Assembly (NCBI RefSeq): GCF_900112025.1 | Contig: NZ_FOKL01000001.1 | Span: forward strand, 87,638 to 151,637 | Direction of reading: 5' to 3' | Origin: Janthinobacterium sp. 344 | GTDB taxonomy: Bacteria > Pseudomonadota > Gammaproteobacteria > Burkholderiales > Burkholderiaceae_D | Length of the DNA stretch: 64,000 nucleotides | Shown here: positions 47,129-55,120 of the stretch, one piece after another | How the letters are laid out: the number at the start of each line of letters is the position of its first letter | Position numbering within the stretch: position 1 is the stretch's first letter | The notes under the pieces: generated by a model | Seen by the model: the letters and a program-made list of their open reading frames with translations, nothing else | Told to the model about the DNA's origin: nothing | Database searches by the model: none | Program-made: the position numbers and the translations under genes

Positions 47129-47142
47129 CTGATTAGTGTAAG
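47124..47142. promoter_or_regulatory. Second, imperfect operator over the -35 of the RND promoter
   Basis: GTAAACTGATTAGTGTAAG repeats the ACT-N4-AGTGTA core of the operator at 47089, with centres about 35 bases apart, so both copies lie on similar faces of the helix and cover both promoter elements. Confidence 0.55.
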
Positions 47143-47170
47143 TTTTTTTGCAGTGCCGCGGATGGCGGCT

Positions 47171-48031
47171 TTATGACTCGGGCTCCTGCCCCAGTCCGGC
47201 AACGAAACTGCTAATTTCGCTCAATACCTGCACCTTGCAGGCGCATTCATTACGGGCGGTCGCGTCTTGCAGCGGCGCGGCGGCCATGCGCCGCACGGTG
47301 GTCTTGATGCCGCAGGCGATCAATTTGCTGCCGTATTGTTCAGCCTCGTCGCGCAATGGGTCGTCTTCGCTGGACAAGATCAAGGCGGGCGGCAGGTTCT
47401 TCAGGCGGCTCGACTGCAATGGCGACGCGTACGGATGGGTACGGTCAGCGGCATTCGGCAGGTAGCCGCGATAGGCGGCGGCGCACTGGTCCGCCACTTC
47501 GGCCAGGTCCGGACAGGTCGGCAAGTGGCGCATCGAACAGGTCGACAGGCCGGGGTCGAGCATGGGCATGATCAGCACCTGGCCCGCGAGGGGCGGTCCG
47601 CCCCGGTCGCGCGACATCATGGCGCACACGGCAGCCAGGTTGGCGCCCGCTTCGATGCCCGACACCACCATCTGCTTGCCCGTCCAGCCCAGCTTGGACT
47701 TGTTCTTCTTTGCCCACAGCAGCACGGCATGCGCGTCTTCCACGGCGGCCGGGAAGGGACGCACCTTCGCCAAGGTGTAGTTCGCGGCCAGCACCACGTG
47801 GTCGGGGTTGCTCAGCACGAGGCAGCGCAGGAAGTCATCCGCATCGTCCAGGTCGCCGGCCACAAAGCCGCCGCCATGGAAAAAGACCATCAGGTTCGGC
47901 TGCTTGGCGCCCGGCACGCCGGCCGTGTAGACGCGCGCGGCCAGCGCATCCTGCGCGCCCTGCACCTGGATATCGCGGATCTTCAGCGCCTGGCCAGGTG
48001 CCAGTTCGGCCGCGGAGTCGGCAACGCTCAT
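47171..48031 (-). CDS. Alpha/beta-hydrolase (HSL-like) lacking the catalytic serine
   Basis: A 286-residue protein of the hormone-sensitive-lipase esterase fold. The oxyanion motif HGGGF is at about 52-56 and the acidic member survives in SSEDDPLRDE, but the usual GDSAGG nucleophile elbow reads GIEAGA at 125-130, with Glu replacing Ser, and the catalytic His region reads MAAAPLQD instead of HGF. No frameshift or stop is present, so it looks like a maintained pseudoenzyme. The ATG overlaps the stop of a tiny secreted protein gene as ATGA. A role in binding rather than hydrolysis is inference. Confidence 0.82.
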   Translation of the reverse strand: MSVADSAAELAPGQALKIRDIQVQGAQDALAARVYTAGVPGAKQPNLMVFFHGGGFVAGDLDDADDFLRCLVLSNPDHVVLAANYTLAKVRPFPAAVEDAHAVLLWAKKNKSKLGWTGKQMVVSGIEAGANLAAVCAMMSRDRGGPPLAGQVLIMPMLDPGLSTCSMRHLPTCPDLAEVADQCAAAYRGYLPNAADRTHPYASPLQSSRLKNLPPALILSSEDDPLRDEAEQYGSKLIACGIKTTVRRMAAAPLQDATARNECACKVQVLSEISSFVAGLGQEPES

Positions 48032-48240
48032 TGGGCCACCACCGGCTGCACGGCAACATCGCGCACCGCGTCGTTCAGGCACAACAGGGCGACGCCGCCC
48101 ACTTCATGGGTCAGGGCGCTATAACCGCTGGCTTCGCTTTGCGCCGCCAACGAGTAGGCATCCGTCGATACCATCGCGGCCAGAGCCAGCAGGCTCGCCG
48201 CCAAGGCGAATACTGCAAAGTTTCCATTCCGATGACCCAT
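48028..48240 (-). CDS. Small secreted or membrane-anchored hypothetical protein
   Basis: A 70-residue product starting MGHRNGNFAVFALAASLLALAAMV, a signal peptide or single membrane anchor, then a short polar part with one Cys (LLCLNDAVRDVAVQP). The ATG has AGGAGA upstream, so it is a real gene even though short. Its stop overlaps the start of the serine-less hydrolase, and it faces a divergent LysR gene across 147 bases. No family recognised. Confidence 0.6.
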   Translation of the reverse strand: MGHRNGNFAVFALAASLLALAAMVSTDAYSLAAQSEASGYSALTHEVGGVALLCLNDAVRDVAVQPVVAQ

Positions 48241-48297
48241 GATTTTTCTCCTGTGTACTTCCTGCGGCATCACATTTATGCTGCAGTACAACAACTA

Positions 48298-48310
48298 TAG
48301 ACTTGATCTA
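48298..48310. promoter_or_regulatory. T-N11-A LysR-type box in the divergent gap
   Basis: TAGACTTGATCTA has the T-N11-A pattern with TAGA/TCTA dyad arms. It lies between lysR and the divergent secreted protein gene, where a LysR regulator usually binds to control both. Confidence 0.45.
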
Positions 48311-48387
48311 CAATCTGATAAAGAGTGCAATGCCGAATTGATTGTTCAGGATTCTGAATAATCACGTGGAAAGTGATAGGAAATCAA

Positions 48388-49347
48388 GTGAACAAGCTGC
48401 AAGCCATGGAAGTCTTCATCCAAGTCGTCGATGCGGGCGGCTTCACGCGCGCGGCGGAAAACATGCAGCTGCCGAAAGCCACCGTCTCGACCCTGATCCA
48501 GTCGCTGGAAAGCAGCCTGTCGGTCAAGTTGCTCAACCGCACCACACGCCACGTCAGCATCACCTCCGACGGCGCCGCGTATTACGAACGCTGCGTGCGC
48601 ATCCTGTCGGACGTGCGCGAAGCGGAGGAATCGCTGTCGCGCACGCGCTTGAGCCCCAGCGGACGGCTGCGCGTGGATGCGCCCACGGCCCTGGCCAGCG
48701 AACTGATCATCCCCGCCCTGCCCGACTTCTTCGCCCGCTACCCGGACATCTCGCTGGAACTCGGTTGCAGCGACCGCCCCGTCGACCTGATCGAGGAAGG
48801 CGTCGACTGCGCCGTGCGCGGCGGCGAACTGGGCGATTTGAACCTGATCGCGCGCCGCGTGGGCGTGCTGCATTTCATCACCTGCGCCGCGCCCGGCTAC
48901 CTGGCGCGCCACGGCACGCCACAGCACCCGAACGACCTGGCGCAGCACCGGGGCGTGAATTTCTTCTCCGCCAAGACCGGTAAAACCTTCGAGTGGGATT
49001 TCACGCGCGCGGGCGAACGCATCCAGATGTCCATGCCCAGCCATATCGCCCTGAACGACTCGAACGCCTACGCGGCCGCCGGCCTGGCGGGCCTGGGCAT
49101 CGTGCAAATGACGCATTTCATGCTTGCGCCGCTGCTGGAACAGGGCAAAATGGTGGAATTGCTCAGCGATTGGGAATCCGACCCGCTGCCCATCCACGTG
49201 ATCTATCCGCCCAACCGCCACCTGTCCGCCAAGGTGCGCGTGTTCGTCGAATGGGTCGCCGACATGTTTACCAACCACCCGGCCACGCAGCTGAAGGGCA
49301 AGAACCCCCTGCCCGCGCGTGCCGCCCTGACCGAGGCCCAGCCATGA
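48388..49347 (+). CDS. LysR family transcriptional regulator
   Basis: A 319-residue LysR regulator. The N-terminal winged helix-turn-helix reads LQAMEVFIQVVDAGGFTRAAENMQLPKATVSTLIQSLE; the rest is the two-lobed effector-binding domain, of the CrgA-like group. I chose a GTG at 48388 with AGGA seven bases upstream over a GTG at 48373 without one. It is divergent from the small secreted protein/hydrolase pair and overlaps the following dehydrogenase start as ATGA, so it may control either. Link to the RND pump is possible but unproved. Confidence 0.92.
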   Translation: MNKLQAMEVFIQVVDAGGFTRAAENMQLPKATVSTLIQSLESSLSVKLLNRTTRHVSITSDGAAYYERCVRILSDVREAEESLSRTRLSPSGRLRVDAPTALASELIIPALPDFFARYPDISLELGCSDRPVDLIEEGVDCAVRGGELGDLNLIARRVGVLHFITCAAPGYLARHGTPQHPNDLAQHRGVNFFSAKTGKTFEWDFTRAGERIQMSMPSHIALNDSNAYAAAGLAGLGIVQMTHFMLAPLLEQGKMVELLSDWESDPLPIHVIYPPNRHLSAKVRVFVEWVADMFTNHPATQLKGKNPLPARAALTEAQP

Positions 49348-50327
49348 CCGCAGCCAGCACACAGCCGCACCCGCACCCGCACCGCATCGTCTTTCTCGAC
49401 CGCGACAGCCTGATCGCCACCGTGCGCCCGCCCGCCTTCGCCCACAGCTGGGAAGAATATCCGCATACCCAGGGCAGCGGGCAGACGGTAGCCCGCCTGC
49501 AAGGCGCCAGCATCGCCATCACCAATAAGGTGCCGCTGCGCGCGGCCGAGCTGGCGCAACTGCCCGACCTGCAGATGATCGCCGTGGCCGCCACGGGCAC
49601 GGATATCCTCGACCTGGCCGCCTGCCGCGAGCGGGGCATCGTCGTGGCGAATATCCGCGACTACGCGCGCGCCACCGTGCCCGAGCATACGCTGGCCCTG
49701 ATGCTGGCCCTGCGCCGCCAATTGTTCGCCTACCGCGCGGACGTGGAAGCGGGCCTGTGGCAGGCGTCGGACCGCTTCTGCCTGTTCGGCCACCCGATCC
49801 GCGACCTGGCCGGCAGCCGCCTGGGTCTGCTCGGCTACGGCGCGCTGGGCAAGTCCGTGGCGCAGCTGGGACGCGCCTTCGGCATGCAGGTGATCGTCCA
49901 CAACCGTTCCCCGATCCAGGAAGACGGCGTGCGGGAAGTGAGTTTTGACGAACTGCTGGCCACTTCCGACGTGCTGAGCCTGCACCTGCCCTTGACGGAC
50001 AAGACGCGCAACATCATCGGCGCACAGGAACTGGCGCGCATGCAGCCCACGTCCCTGCTGATCAACACGGCGCGGGGCGGCCTCGTCGATGAGGCGGCCT
50101 TGGCCCAGGCATTGACGAACGGCGTGATCGCCGGCGCCGGCGTCGATGTGCTGTCGAAGGAACCGCCCCTGCCCGACAACCCGCTGCTCAATTTACGCTT
50201 GCCCAACTTCATCCTCACCCCGCACACGGCCTGGGCCAGCGGCGAGGCCATGCAAAAGCTGGCCGACATCCTGATCGGCAATATCGAAGCATTCGAGCGC
50301 GGTGCTCCCGTGAACGTGGTGGCATGA
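49344..50327 (+). CDS. D-2-hydroxyacid dehydrogenase
   Basis: A 327-residue NAD(P)-dependent dehydrogenase of the glycerate/hydroxypyruvate reductase type. The nucleotide-binding LGLLGYGALGKSVAQLGRAFG lies at about 147-167; the catalytic Arg is in NTARGGLVDE, the Glu is in VDVLSKEPP and the His is in LTPHTAWAS. All family residues are present. Start ATG overlaps the LysR stop. The next gene overlaps its own stop, so it belongs to a three-gene chain. Confidence 0.9.
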   Translation: MTAASTQPHPHPHRIVFLDRDSLIATVRPPAFAHSWEEYPHTQGSGQTVARLQGASIAITNKVPLRAAELAQLPDLQMIAVAATGTDILDLAACRERGIVVANIRDYARATVPEHTLALMLALRRQLFAYRADVEAGLWQASDRFCLFGHPIRDLAGSRLGLLGYGALGKSVAQLGRAFGMQVIVHNRSPIQEDGVREVSFDELLATSDVLSLHLPLTDKTRNIIGAQELARMQPTSLLINTARGGLVDEAALAQALTNGVIAGAGVDVLSKEPPLPDNPLLNLRLPNFILTPHTAWASGEAMQKLADILIGNIEAFERGAPVNVVA

Positions 50328-50779
50328 GCGTCTTGCGCGAACTCGATGCATTGCTGTGCGGCGAGGAGGAGGAATACGACCGTCTCGACCTGTTTCAGGA
50401 AGCGGACGAACTGATCGGGCAACTGCGGATGGCCGACGTGCCCGCGCTGCTGGCCCTGTGGCCGGCGCGCAGCCTGGGCTGGCAGCAGCGTTTCACGCAA
50501 GCGAGTACCAACATCGACGGCGCCGTGCTGCGCGCCCTGCTGGCCGGCTTGCTGCAGGGCCACGACACGACGCACGGCGTGTTCGAACTGATGTCGCGCC
50601 TGCCGCCCGTGGCCGACCATTCCCCGCTCAGCGACGCCCTGCTCGCTTACGCCGAACAAGCGTGGCATGCGGACCAGGGGCGGCACCGGCAAATCCAGAT
50701 CAGTTGCTGGAGCTGCGGGCTGTCGGGCCGGCTGCTGAAGCGGCTGGGGTTGGCTGCCTGGAAGGATACGGGGCTGTAG
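50324..50779 (+). CDS. Hypothetical protein, 151 residues
   Basis: An all-alpha-looking acidic protein with no signal peptide. It starts MSVLRELDALLCGEEEEYDRLD and ends with a short Cys pair in ISCWSCGLSGRLLKRLG. The ATG overlaps the dehydrogenase stop as ATGA, so the two are coupled. I recognise no family. The repeated helical pieces (ADVPALLALWPARS, VLRALLAGLLQG) suggest a HEAT-like fold, which is only a guess. Confidence 0.65.
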   Translation: MSVLRELDALLCGEEEEYDRLDLFQEADELIGQLRMADVPALLALWPARSLGWQQRFTQASTNIDGAVLRALLAGLLQGHDTTHGVFELMSRLPPVADHSPLSDALLAYAEQAWHADQGRHRQIQISCWSCGLSGRLLKRLGLAAWKDTGL

Positions 50780-50782
50780 CCG

Positions 50783-51286
50783 CTATGGCGCGGCGGGCCG
50801 CTCGAATGAAAATCCCGGCGCATACGCATGATAGCCGTCGAAATCGCCCTTGCCGATGGCCGCGCCGCTGCTGCGGGCGATCGCATATGCCATGCTGAAG
50901 TGAAAGTAGAAATTCGGCAGGATGTACAAATGCAAATACTCGCCGGCCGGCAGCGCGATGTCGGCGAAGCCGGCGCGGTCGCGGCAGATGCGCTCAGGCG
51001 GTCCGTCAAAGCGTTCCACGGGAATCGCCTGGAGGTAGCGCATGGTCTGCGCGATCTGTTCCTGCAGGCTGGCGGCGGCACTGAAATCGGCCACCTCCAG
51101 CCCCGCCAGCGGGCAGCAGCCGCGCAGGGAAAAACTCACGGCCGCGCGCACCTGCTGGGCGAACGGCAGCATGTCCGGGTGCAGCCGCGCCGCCAGCAGC
51201 TGCGGCTGCGCGTCGAGCTTGTCCAGCATGGCCGACAACTGGCCCAGGGAACGACAAAAGATGGCGACGGGGTGGCTGTTCATCAT
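50783..51286 (-). CDS. DUF1993 domain protein
   Basis: A 167-residue cytoplasmic protein of the DUF1993 (DinB-like fold) family. Family blocks are the early FCRSLGQLSAMLDKLDAQ, the segment HPDMLPFAQQVRAAVS and the end YLHLYILPNFYFHFSMAYAI. The frame starts at a TTG, but two adjacent ATGs at 51286 and 51283 behind AAGG are the more likely start. Function unknown. Convergent with the preceding gene. Confidence 0.85.
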   Translation of the reverse strand: MMNSHPVAIFCRSLGQLSAMLDKLDAQPQLLAARLHPDMLPFAQQVRAAVSFSLRGCCPLAGLEVADFSAAASLQEQIAQTMRYLQAIPVERFDGPPERICRDRAGFADIALPAGEYLHLYILPNFYFHFSMAYAIARSSGAAIGKGDFDGYHAYAPGFSFERPAAP

Positions 51287-51346
51287 TGCCTTGTGCAAGA
51301 TTCAAATTGACAAGAGTGTGCCACAGGCACCCGCGTCCCCGCAGCG

Positions 51347-52228
51347 TTATCGCCGGTGCTGGCTGAAAAATTCCCACATCACCTCGTTCGCATCGATGGC
51401 GCGCGTGGTCTTGCCAATGGGCAGGCCAACATTGAAGGCGTCGGCGCCCGGCCACGTATGGCCGCCGTCCTTGACGGTGAGCAAGGCCACCTTGGCGCCG
51501 CCAGCACCGCTCCCCTGCTCCAGCCAGGTCACTTGCGTGGCGTCGCCGGCGGGGCCGGGCAGCAGGCGCGGCTGCGGCATGGCGCCGTCGATGCCGTTGT
51601 GCCTGCGCCAGTAGGCGAAGGTGTCGTCGGCCGACAGGTAGCTGGCGGCCTTGCCCTCGAACAGCACGACCTTGTCGGCAGTGCCCTGTATCAGCAGCAT
51701 GCCGACCTTGTCCTTCTGCTGGTGATGCTGCCGCACGGGTTCCGGCATGGGCGCGCCCACCGAGGCGACGGCGGCGAACTGTTGCGGCAGCTCGGCCGCC
51801 AGGCGCAGGGCAAAGAAGCCGCCGCGCGACAGGCCCGTCGCATACACGCGCTTGTCGTCGATGCGGTAATCCTGCTGAAGCTTGCTCAACATCGCCCGCG
51901 TAAAACCGACATCATCCGTGCCGGCCAGGTAATCCATGCCGAAGCCCACGTTCCAGTCCTGCTTGATGCCTTGCGGGTAGACGACGATGAACCGGTGCCG
52001 CTCGGCCGCCTTGTTCATCTGCGTATACAGCATCTGTTCCGCCATGCTCATGCCGCCGCCATGGAAATTGAAGACGACGGGAAAGGTCTGTTGGGGCTGG
52101 CTTTGATAAGCCGCCGGCGTATAGACGATGTAGCGGCGCTTTTCATCCTTGTGGACGAGGCTGCTCACTTGCGCCAGCGCGGGGATGCTGGTGCACGCCA
52201 GCACCAGCAGGCTGATAAGACATTTCAT
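51347..52228 (-). CDS. Secreted PHB-depolymerase-like esterase
   Basis: A 293-residue exported esterase of the LpqC/PHB depolymerase group. Signal peptide ends near SIPALAQ; the oxyanion motif is NFHGGGMS at about 54-61 and the nucleophile is Ser134 in GLSRGGFF. The end region GGHTWPGAD supplies a likely catalytic His. Enzymes of this type cut short polyesters or aryl esters outside the cytoplasm. ATG at 52228 has AAGGAGA. Followed upstream by the two-component operon on the same strand, 75 bases away, with no clear link. Confidence 0.87.
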   Translation of the reverse strand: MKCLISLLVLACTSIPALAQVSSLVHKDEKRRYIVYTPAAYQSQPQQTFPVVFNFHGGGMSMAEQMLYTQMNKAAERHRFIVVYPQGIKQDWNVGFGMDYLAGTDDVGFTRAMLSKLQQDYRIDDKRVYATGLSRGGFFALRLAAELPQQFAAVASVGAPMPEPVRQHHQQKDKVGMLLIQGTADKVVLFEGKAASYLSADDTFAYWRRHNGIDGAMPQPRLLPGPAGDATQVTWLEQGSGAGGAKVALLTVKDGGHTWPGADAFNVGLPIGKTTRAIDANEVMWEFFSQHRR

Positions 52229-52303
52229 GCGGTTTTCTCCTTGAATCAAGAGCTTGCAGCTTACGCAGGCGCCGGTGAAATCGCGGTGAAATCTGCCTGC
52301 TTT

Positions 52304-53527
52304 TTATTCTGTCTGGAGGGGAATGATGTCGACGCGGTACTGCGCCTCGCCCGGATGGAAACGGATATCCCAGCGCATGGCTTGCGCCAGGCGCAGCAGC
52401 AAATTCTGGCCATGCGCGAAACCGTGGACGCGCCGCGCCTGCCCCGCCGGCACGGTATTGCCGATGCTCAGGCGGCCTTGCGCAAACGCAATACTGATGC
52501 GGCAAGCGGGGCCGCCATGGAACAGGGCATTCGCCAGGCAGTTATTGATGAGCAACATCGTCAACTGCCCGTTGCCGACGACGTCGAGGCGCCCGGGCAA
52601 GTCCAGCGCCAGCAGGCTGGCATCCCAGGCGACATCTTCGAGCAGGCGCAGCAGGCATTGCTCGATGCAGCCGCGCAACTCGACCACGTCGCCGGGCAGC
52701 TGCTCGGCGCGCGCCAGCGCGAACAGCACCTCGATGGTGGCGCGCATCTCGTCCGTGGATTGCCGCAGCTGCGCCTGCCCTTCTGCCGCCAGGGGCTGCG
52801 CGCCGGCCAGCGCCAGGCTGTTGTGCATCAAGGTGAGCGGCGTGCGCAATTCGTGGCTGACGTCGCGCGCGAATGCCTGTTCGCGCCGCAACACTGCCTG
52901 CAGTTCGGAAAACGTGGCTTCCAGGCGGCGCGCCAGGAAACCGATCTCGTCGGGACGGTCGCGCTCGCTGAAATGCACGGCGCCGCCGGGCGCCAGCTGG
53001 CGCGCCTCCCGCGCCAGACGCTGCAAGGGCCGCACGAGGCGCCGCGCCAGCCAGTACGCCAGCAACAGGGCCAGGCCGATCAGCGCCAGTGCCACGCCAG
53101 CGACGACACCGCCCACTTCCCGCACCAGGCGCTGCACCACCAGCACGGGCGCCACGTCGGCCAGCAGATACGCGCGCCGCGGCTGGCCGGCGGCGGCGAG
53201 GTCCAGCGCCAGCACATGATAATGCTGGCCCGTCGTGGTAAACACTTCCCCGCGCGGGGCGGACGGCGGCACGTGCGCGCGCACCGCTTGAGGCAAGTCA
53301 AGGTAGCGGCCATAAACCGTGATGAGGTCGCTGCCAGACGGCGTCAGCTCACCGTGCTGGCGCAAGCGCTGGCTGACGGCCACCGCCTCGCGTTCGAGCA
53401 GGCCCTGCACCAGCATGTCTTCCGTCACGTAGGCGATCACCAGCGCCAGGCCCGTGTAGCACAGGCACAGCAGGACGGTGAAGGCGGCCAGCGCGGCGAA
53501 CAGGCTGTGCCGGATCGACCTAGCCAT
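52304..53527 (-). CDS. Two-component sensor histidine kinase
   Basis: A 407-residue membrane kinase. Two transmembrane segments (about 8-33 and 138-160) flank a periplasmic sensor of about 100 residues; HAMP, HisKA with His225 ([12 protein letters not shown]) and a C-terminal ATPase domain follow. The ATPase N box is NNCLANALFHGG, but the usual DxGxG box is replaced by SIGNTVP, followed by GFAHGQNLLLRLAQ. This weak G box is found in some membrane kinases, so it may still work. Its start overlaps the response regulator stop by eight bases. Confidence 0.9.
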   Translation of the reverse strand: MARSIRHSLFAALAAFTVLLCLCYTGLALVIAYVTEDMLVQGLLEREAVAVSQRLRQHGELTPSGSDLITVYGRYLDLPQAVRAHVPPSAPRGEVFTTTGQHYHVLALDLAAAGQPRRAYLLADVAPVLVVQRLVREVGGVVAGVALALIGLALLLAYWLARRLVRPLQRLAREARQLAPGGAVHFSERDRPDEIGFLARRLEATFSELQAVLRREQAFARDVSHELRTPLTLMHNSLALAGAQPLAAEGQAQLRQSTDEMRATIEVLFALARAEQLPGDVVELRGCIEQCLLRLLEDVAWDASLLALDLPGRLDVVGNGQLTMLLINNCLANALFHGGPACRISIAFAQGRLSIGNTVPAGQARRVHGFAHGQNLLLRLAQAMRWDIRFHPGEAQYRVDIIPLQTE

Positions 53528-54221
53528 GGCTGGCCGCCGCGTCGACGGCCAGGCGGTAGCCCAGCTGCGGGATCGTCACCAGCACGCCGGCCGCGCCAAG
53601 CAACTCCAGCTGCCTGCGCAAGGCGTAGATATGCGATTTGAGGGCGTCGCTGTCGGGCGGCTGGCTGCCCCACAAGTGCCGCAGCAAGGCCGAGCGCGAG
53701 ACGGCATGCGGATGTTCGCGGCACAGCAGCAGCAAAATGTTAAAACCCGTCGGCGTCAATGGCAGTGCCACGTCGCCGACCAGGGCGCGTCCTTCGCGCG
53801 TCAGCAAGGTGAAAGGGCCCACGCGCATTTCCTCGTGCACGTGCAGTTGCTGCCGGCGCGCCAGCGCTGCACAGCGCAAGGCCACCTCGCGCAAGTCGAA
53901 GGGCTTGGTCAGATAATCGTCGGCGCCATCGCGAAAGCCGCGCGCCTTGTCTTCATAGGCGTCGCGCGCCGTCAGCATCAGCACGGGCACATTGCTGGGC
54001 GCACCGGCCTTGATGGCGCGGCACACCTGCAAGCCATCCATGTCGGGCAGGTTCAGGTCCAGCAGCACGACGTCATAGGGGTTGCGCCTGGCCAGCTGCA
54101 CGCCCAGCGCGCCCGTGCCCGCATGATCGGTCTGCCACTGCAAGCCATCGAGGAAATCGAGCACCTGGCGCGCGATGCCCGGATGGTCTTCCACCAGCAG
54201 GATGCTCAGCCGCCCCGTCAT
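53520..54221 (-). CDS. OmpR-family response regulator
   Basis: A 233-residue regulator paired with the kinase after it. The receiver domain has Asp55 (VVLLDLNLPD) and Lys106 (YLTKPFDL); the C-terminal winged helix-turn-helix of the OmpR/PhoB type ends VTIPQLGYRLAVD. The ATG overlaps the upstream acetyltransferase stop as ATGA. A longer upstream reading shadows that gene and was rejected. As an OmpR-type factor it would bind direct repeats. Confidence 0.93.
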   Translation of the reverse strand: MTGRLSILLVEDHPGIARQVLDFLDGLQWQTDHAGTGALGVQLARRNPYDVVLLDLNLPDMDGLQVCRAIKAGAPSNVPVLMLTARDAYEDKARGFRDGADDYLTKPFDLREVALRCAALARRQQLHVHEEMRVGPFTLLTREGRALVGDVALPLTPTGFNILLLLCREHPHAVSRSALLRHLWGSQPPDSDALKSHIYALRRQLELLGAAGVLVTIPQLGYRLAVDAAASHG

Positions 54222-54757
54222 GCAAGCTCGGCGATGCGCGCATACAGCCAGAAGTTGCCGGGCGTTCCCCGTACCAGCCGGTAGCGGCGCAGATAGCCTT
54301 CGCGCTCGAAGGCGCAGCGCTCCAGCACGCGGATCGAGCGCTGGTTGCTTTCCAGCACGGTGGCCTGGATGCGCAGCAAGCCCAGACGCCGGAAGCCCCA
54401 GTCCACGACAGCCTGCACGATGGACGTGGCCACGCCCTGCCCCCACACGACAGGAGAAAGATCGTAGGCGATTTCGGCCGTGCGGTGCTGCGGCGACATG
54501 GCATTGAAACCGATGGAGCCCACCAGCTGGCCGCCCTCGCGCAGCACGACGGCCAGGCGCATCGGCGACGCGGGGTCGTCTGCTTCGCAGGCGGCGAAAT
54601 TGGGCAGCAGATCGTCGATCGACTGCACGTTCCAGCTCGTGTGTTCGATGACGGCGGGATCGGCCAGGTAGGCATACCAGGCGCGCGCATCGTCGCGCTG
54701 CAGGCGGCGCAACGTCACCAGCGGGTGGTCGCAGGCGGGCAAATCTTCCGGTGTCAT
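54218..54757 (-). CDS. GNAT family N-acetyltransferase (RimJ/RimL-like)
   Basis: A 179-residue acetyltransferase. It starts MTPEDLPACDHPLVTLRRLQRDD, then AEIAYDLSPVVWGQGVATSIVQAVVDW, the GNAT motif A with acetyl-CoA binding loop, and NQRSIRVLERCAFEREG near the end. RimJ/RimL-like proteins modify ribosomal protein N-termini, antibiotics or other amines; the target here is unknown. Overlaps the response regulator start and lies 15 bases after the SMI1-like gene. Confidence 0.88.
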   Translation of the reverse strand: MTPEDLPACDHPLVTLRRLQRDDARAWYAYLADPAVIEHTSWNVQSIDDLLPNFAACEADDPASPMRLAVVLREGGQLVGSIGFNAMSPQHRTAEIAYDLSPVVWGQGVATSIVQAVVDWGFRRLGLLRIQATVLESNQRSIRVLERCAFEREGYLRRYRLVRGTPGNFWLYARIAELA

Positions 54758-54772
54758 CGCTCGATGTCCTTC

Positions 54773-55120
54773 TCAGTCAACGGGGCAGGCGGCGGCCAGC
54801 CAGGCGTGGAAATCCTCGGCGGCCAGCTCGAAATCGTCGCGCTGCATGGAACCGTGGTCCACCAGATACACGGCGCGGTCGGGACCATCAAGCGCCAGCA
54901 TGACGGCCCGCCCGCCGCCATCGTCGCCGATGGCGATGAAGCCGGGGCAGTATGGCTGCGTCTCATACGTTGCATTGCGTTCCAACAGGCTCCCTGCGCC
55001 GTACAACAGCACCTGCTCGCCGCAGTATCCCTCTTCCCTGCCCTGTAGAAAGGCCAGGTAATACGGGGGCAGCGCCTGGCCCAGCCAATGCTGGAAGGCG
55101 GCGATTGCCGGCTGGCTCAT
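54773..55120 (-). CDS. SMI1/KNR4-like protein
   Basis: A 115-residue protein resembling the SMI1/KNR4 (SUKH) fold: it starts with LPPYYLAFLQGREEGYCG, then LLYGAGSLLERNATYETQP and PGFIAIGDDGGGRAVMLAL, the pattern of the superfamily's D-rich core. SUKH proteins are often immunity proteins against secreted toxins. No toxin gene is near. It lies between two GNAT genes, with its start overlapping the upstream stop as ATGA. Family assignment is fairly good; role is inference. Confidence 0.78.
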   Translation of the reverse strand: MSQPAIAAFQHWLGQALPPYYLAFLQGREEGYCGEQVLLYGAGSLLERNATYETQPYCPGFIAIGDDGGGRAVMLALDGPDRAVYLVDHGSMQRDDFELAAEDFHAWLAAACPVD

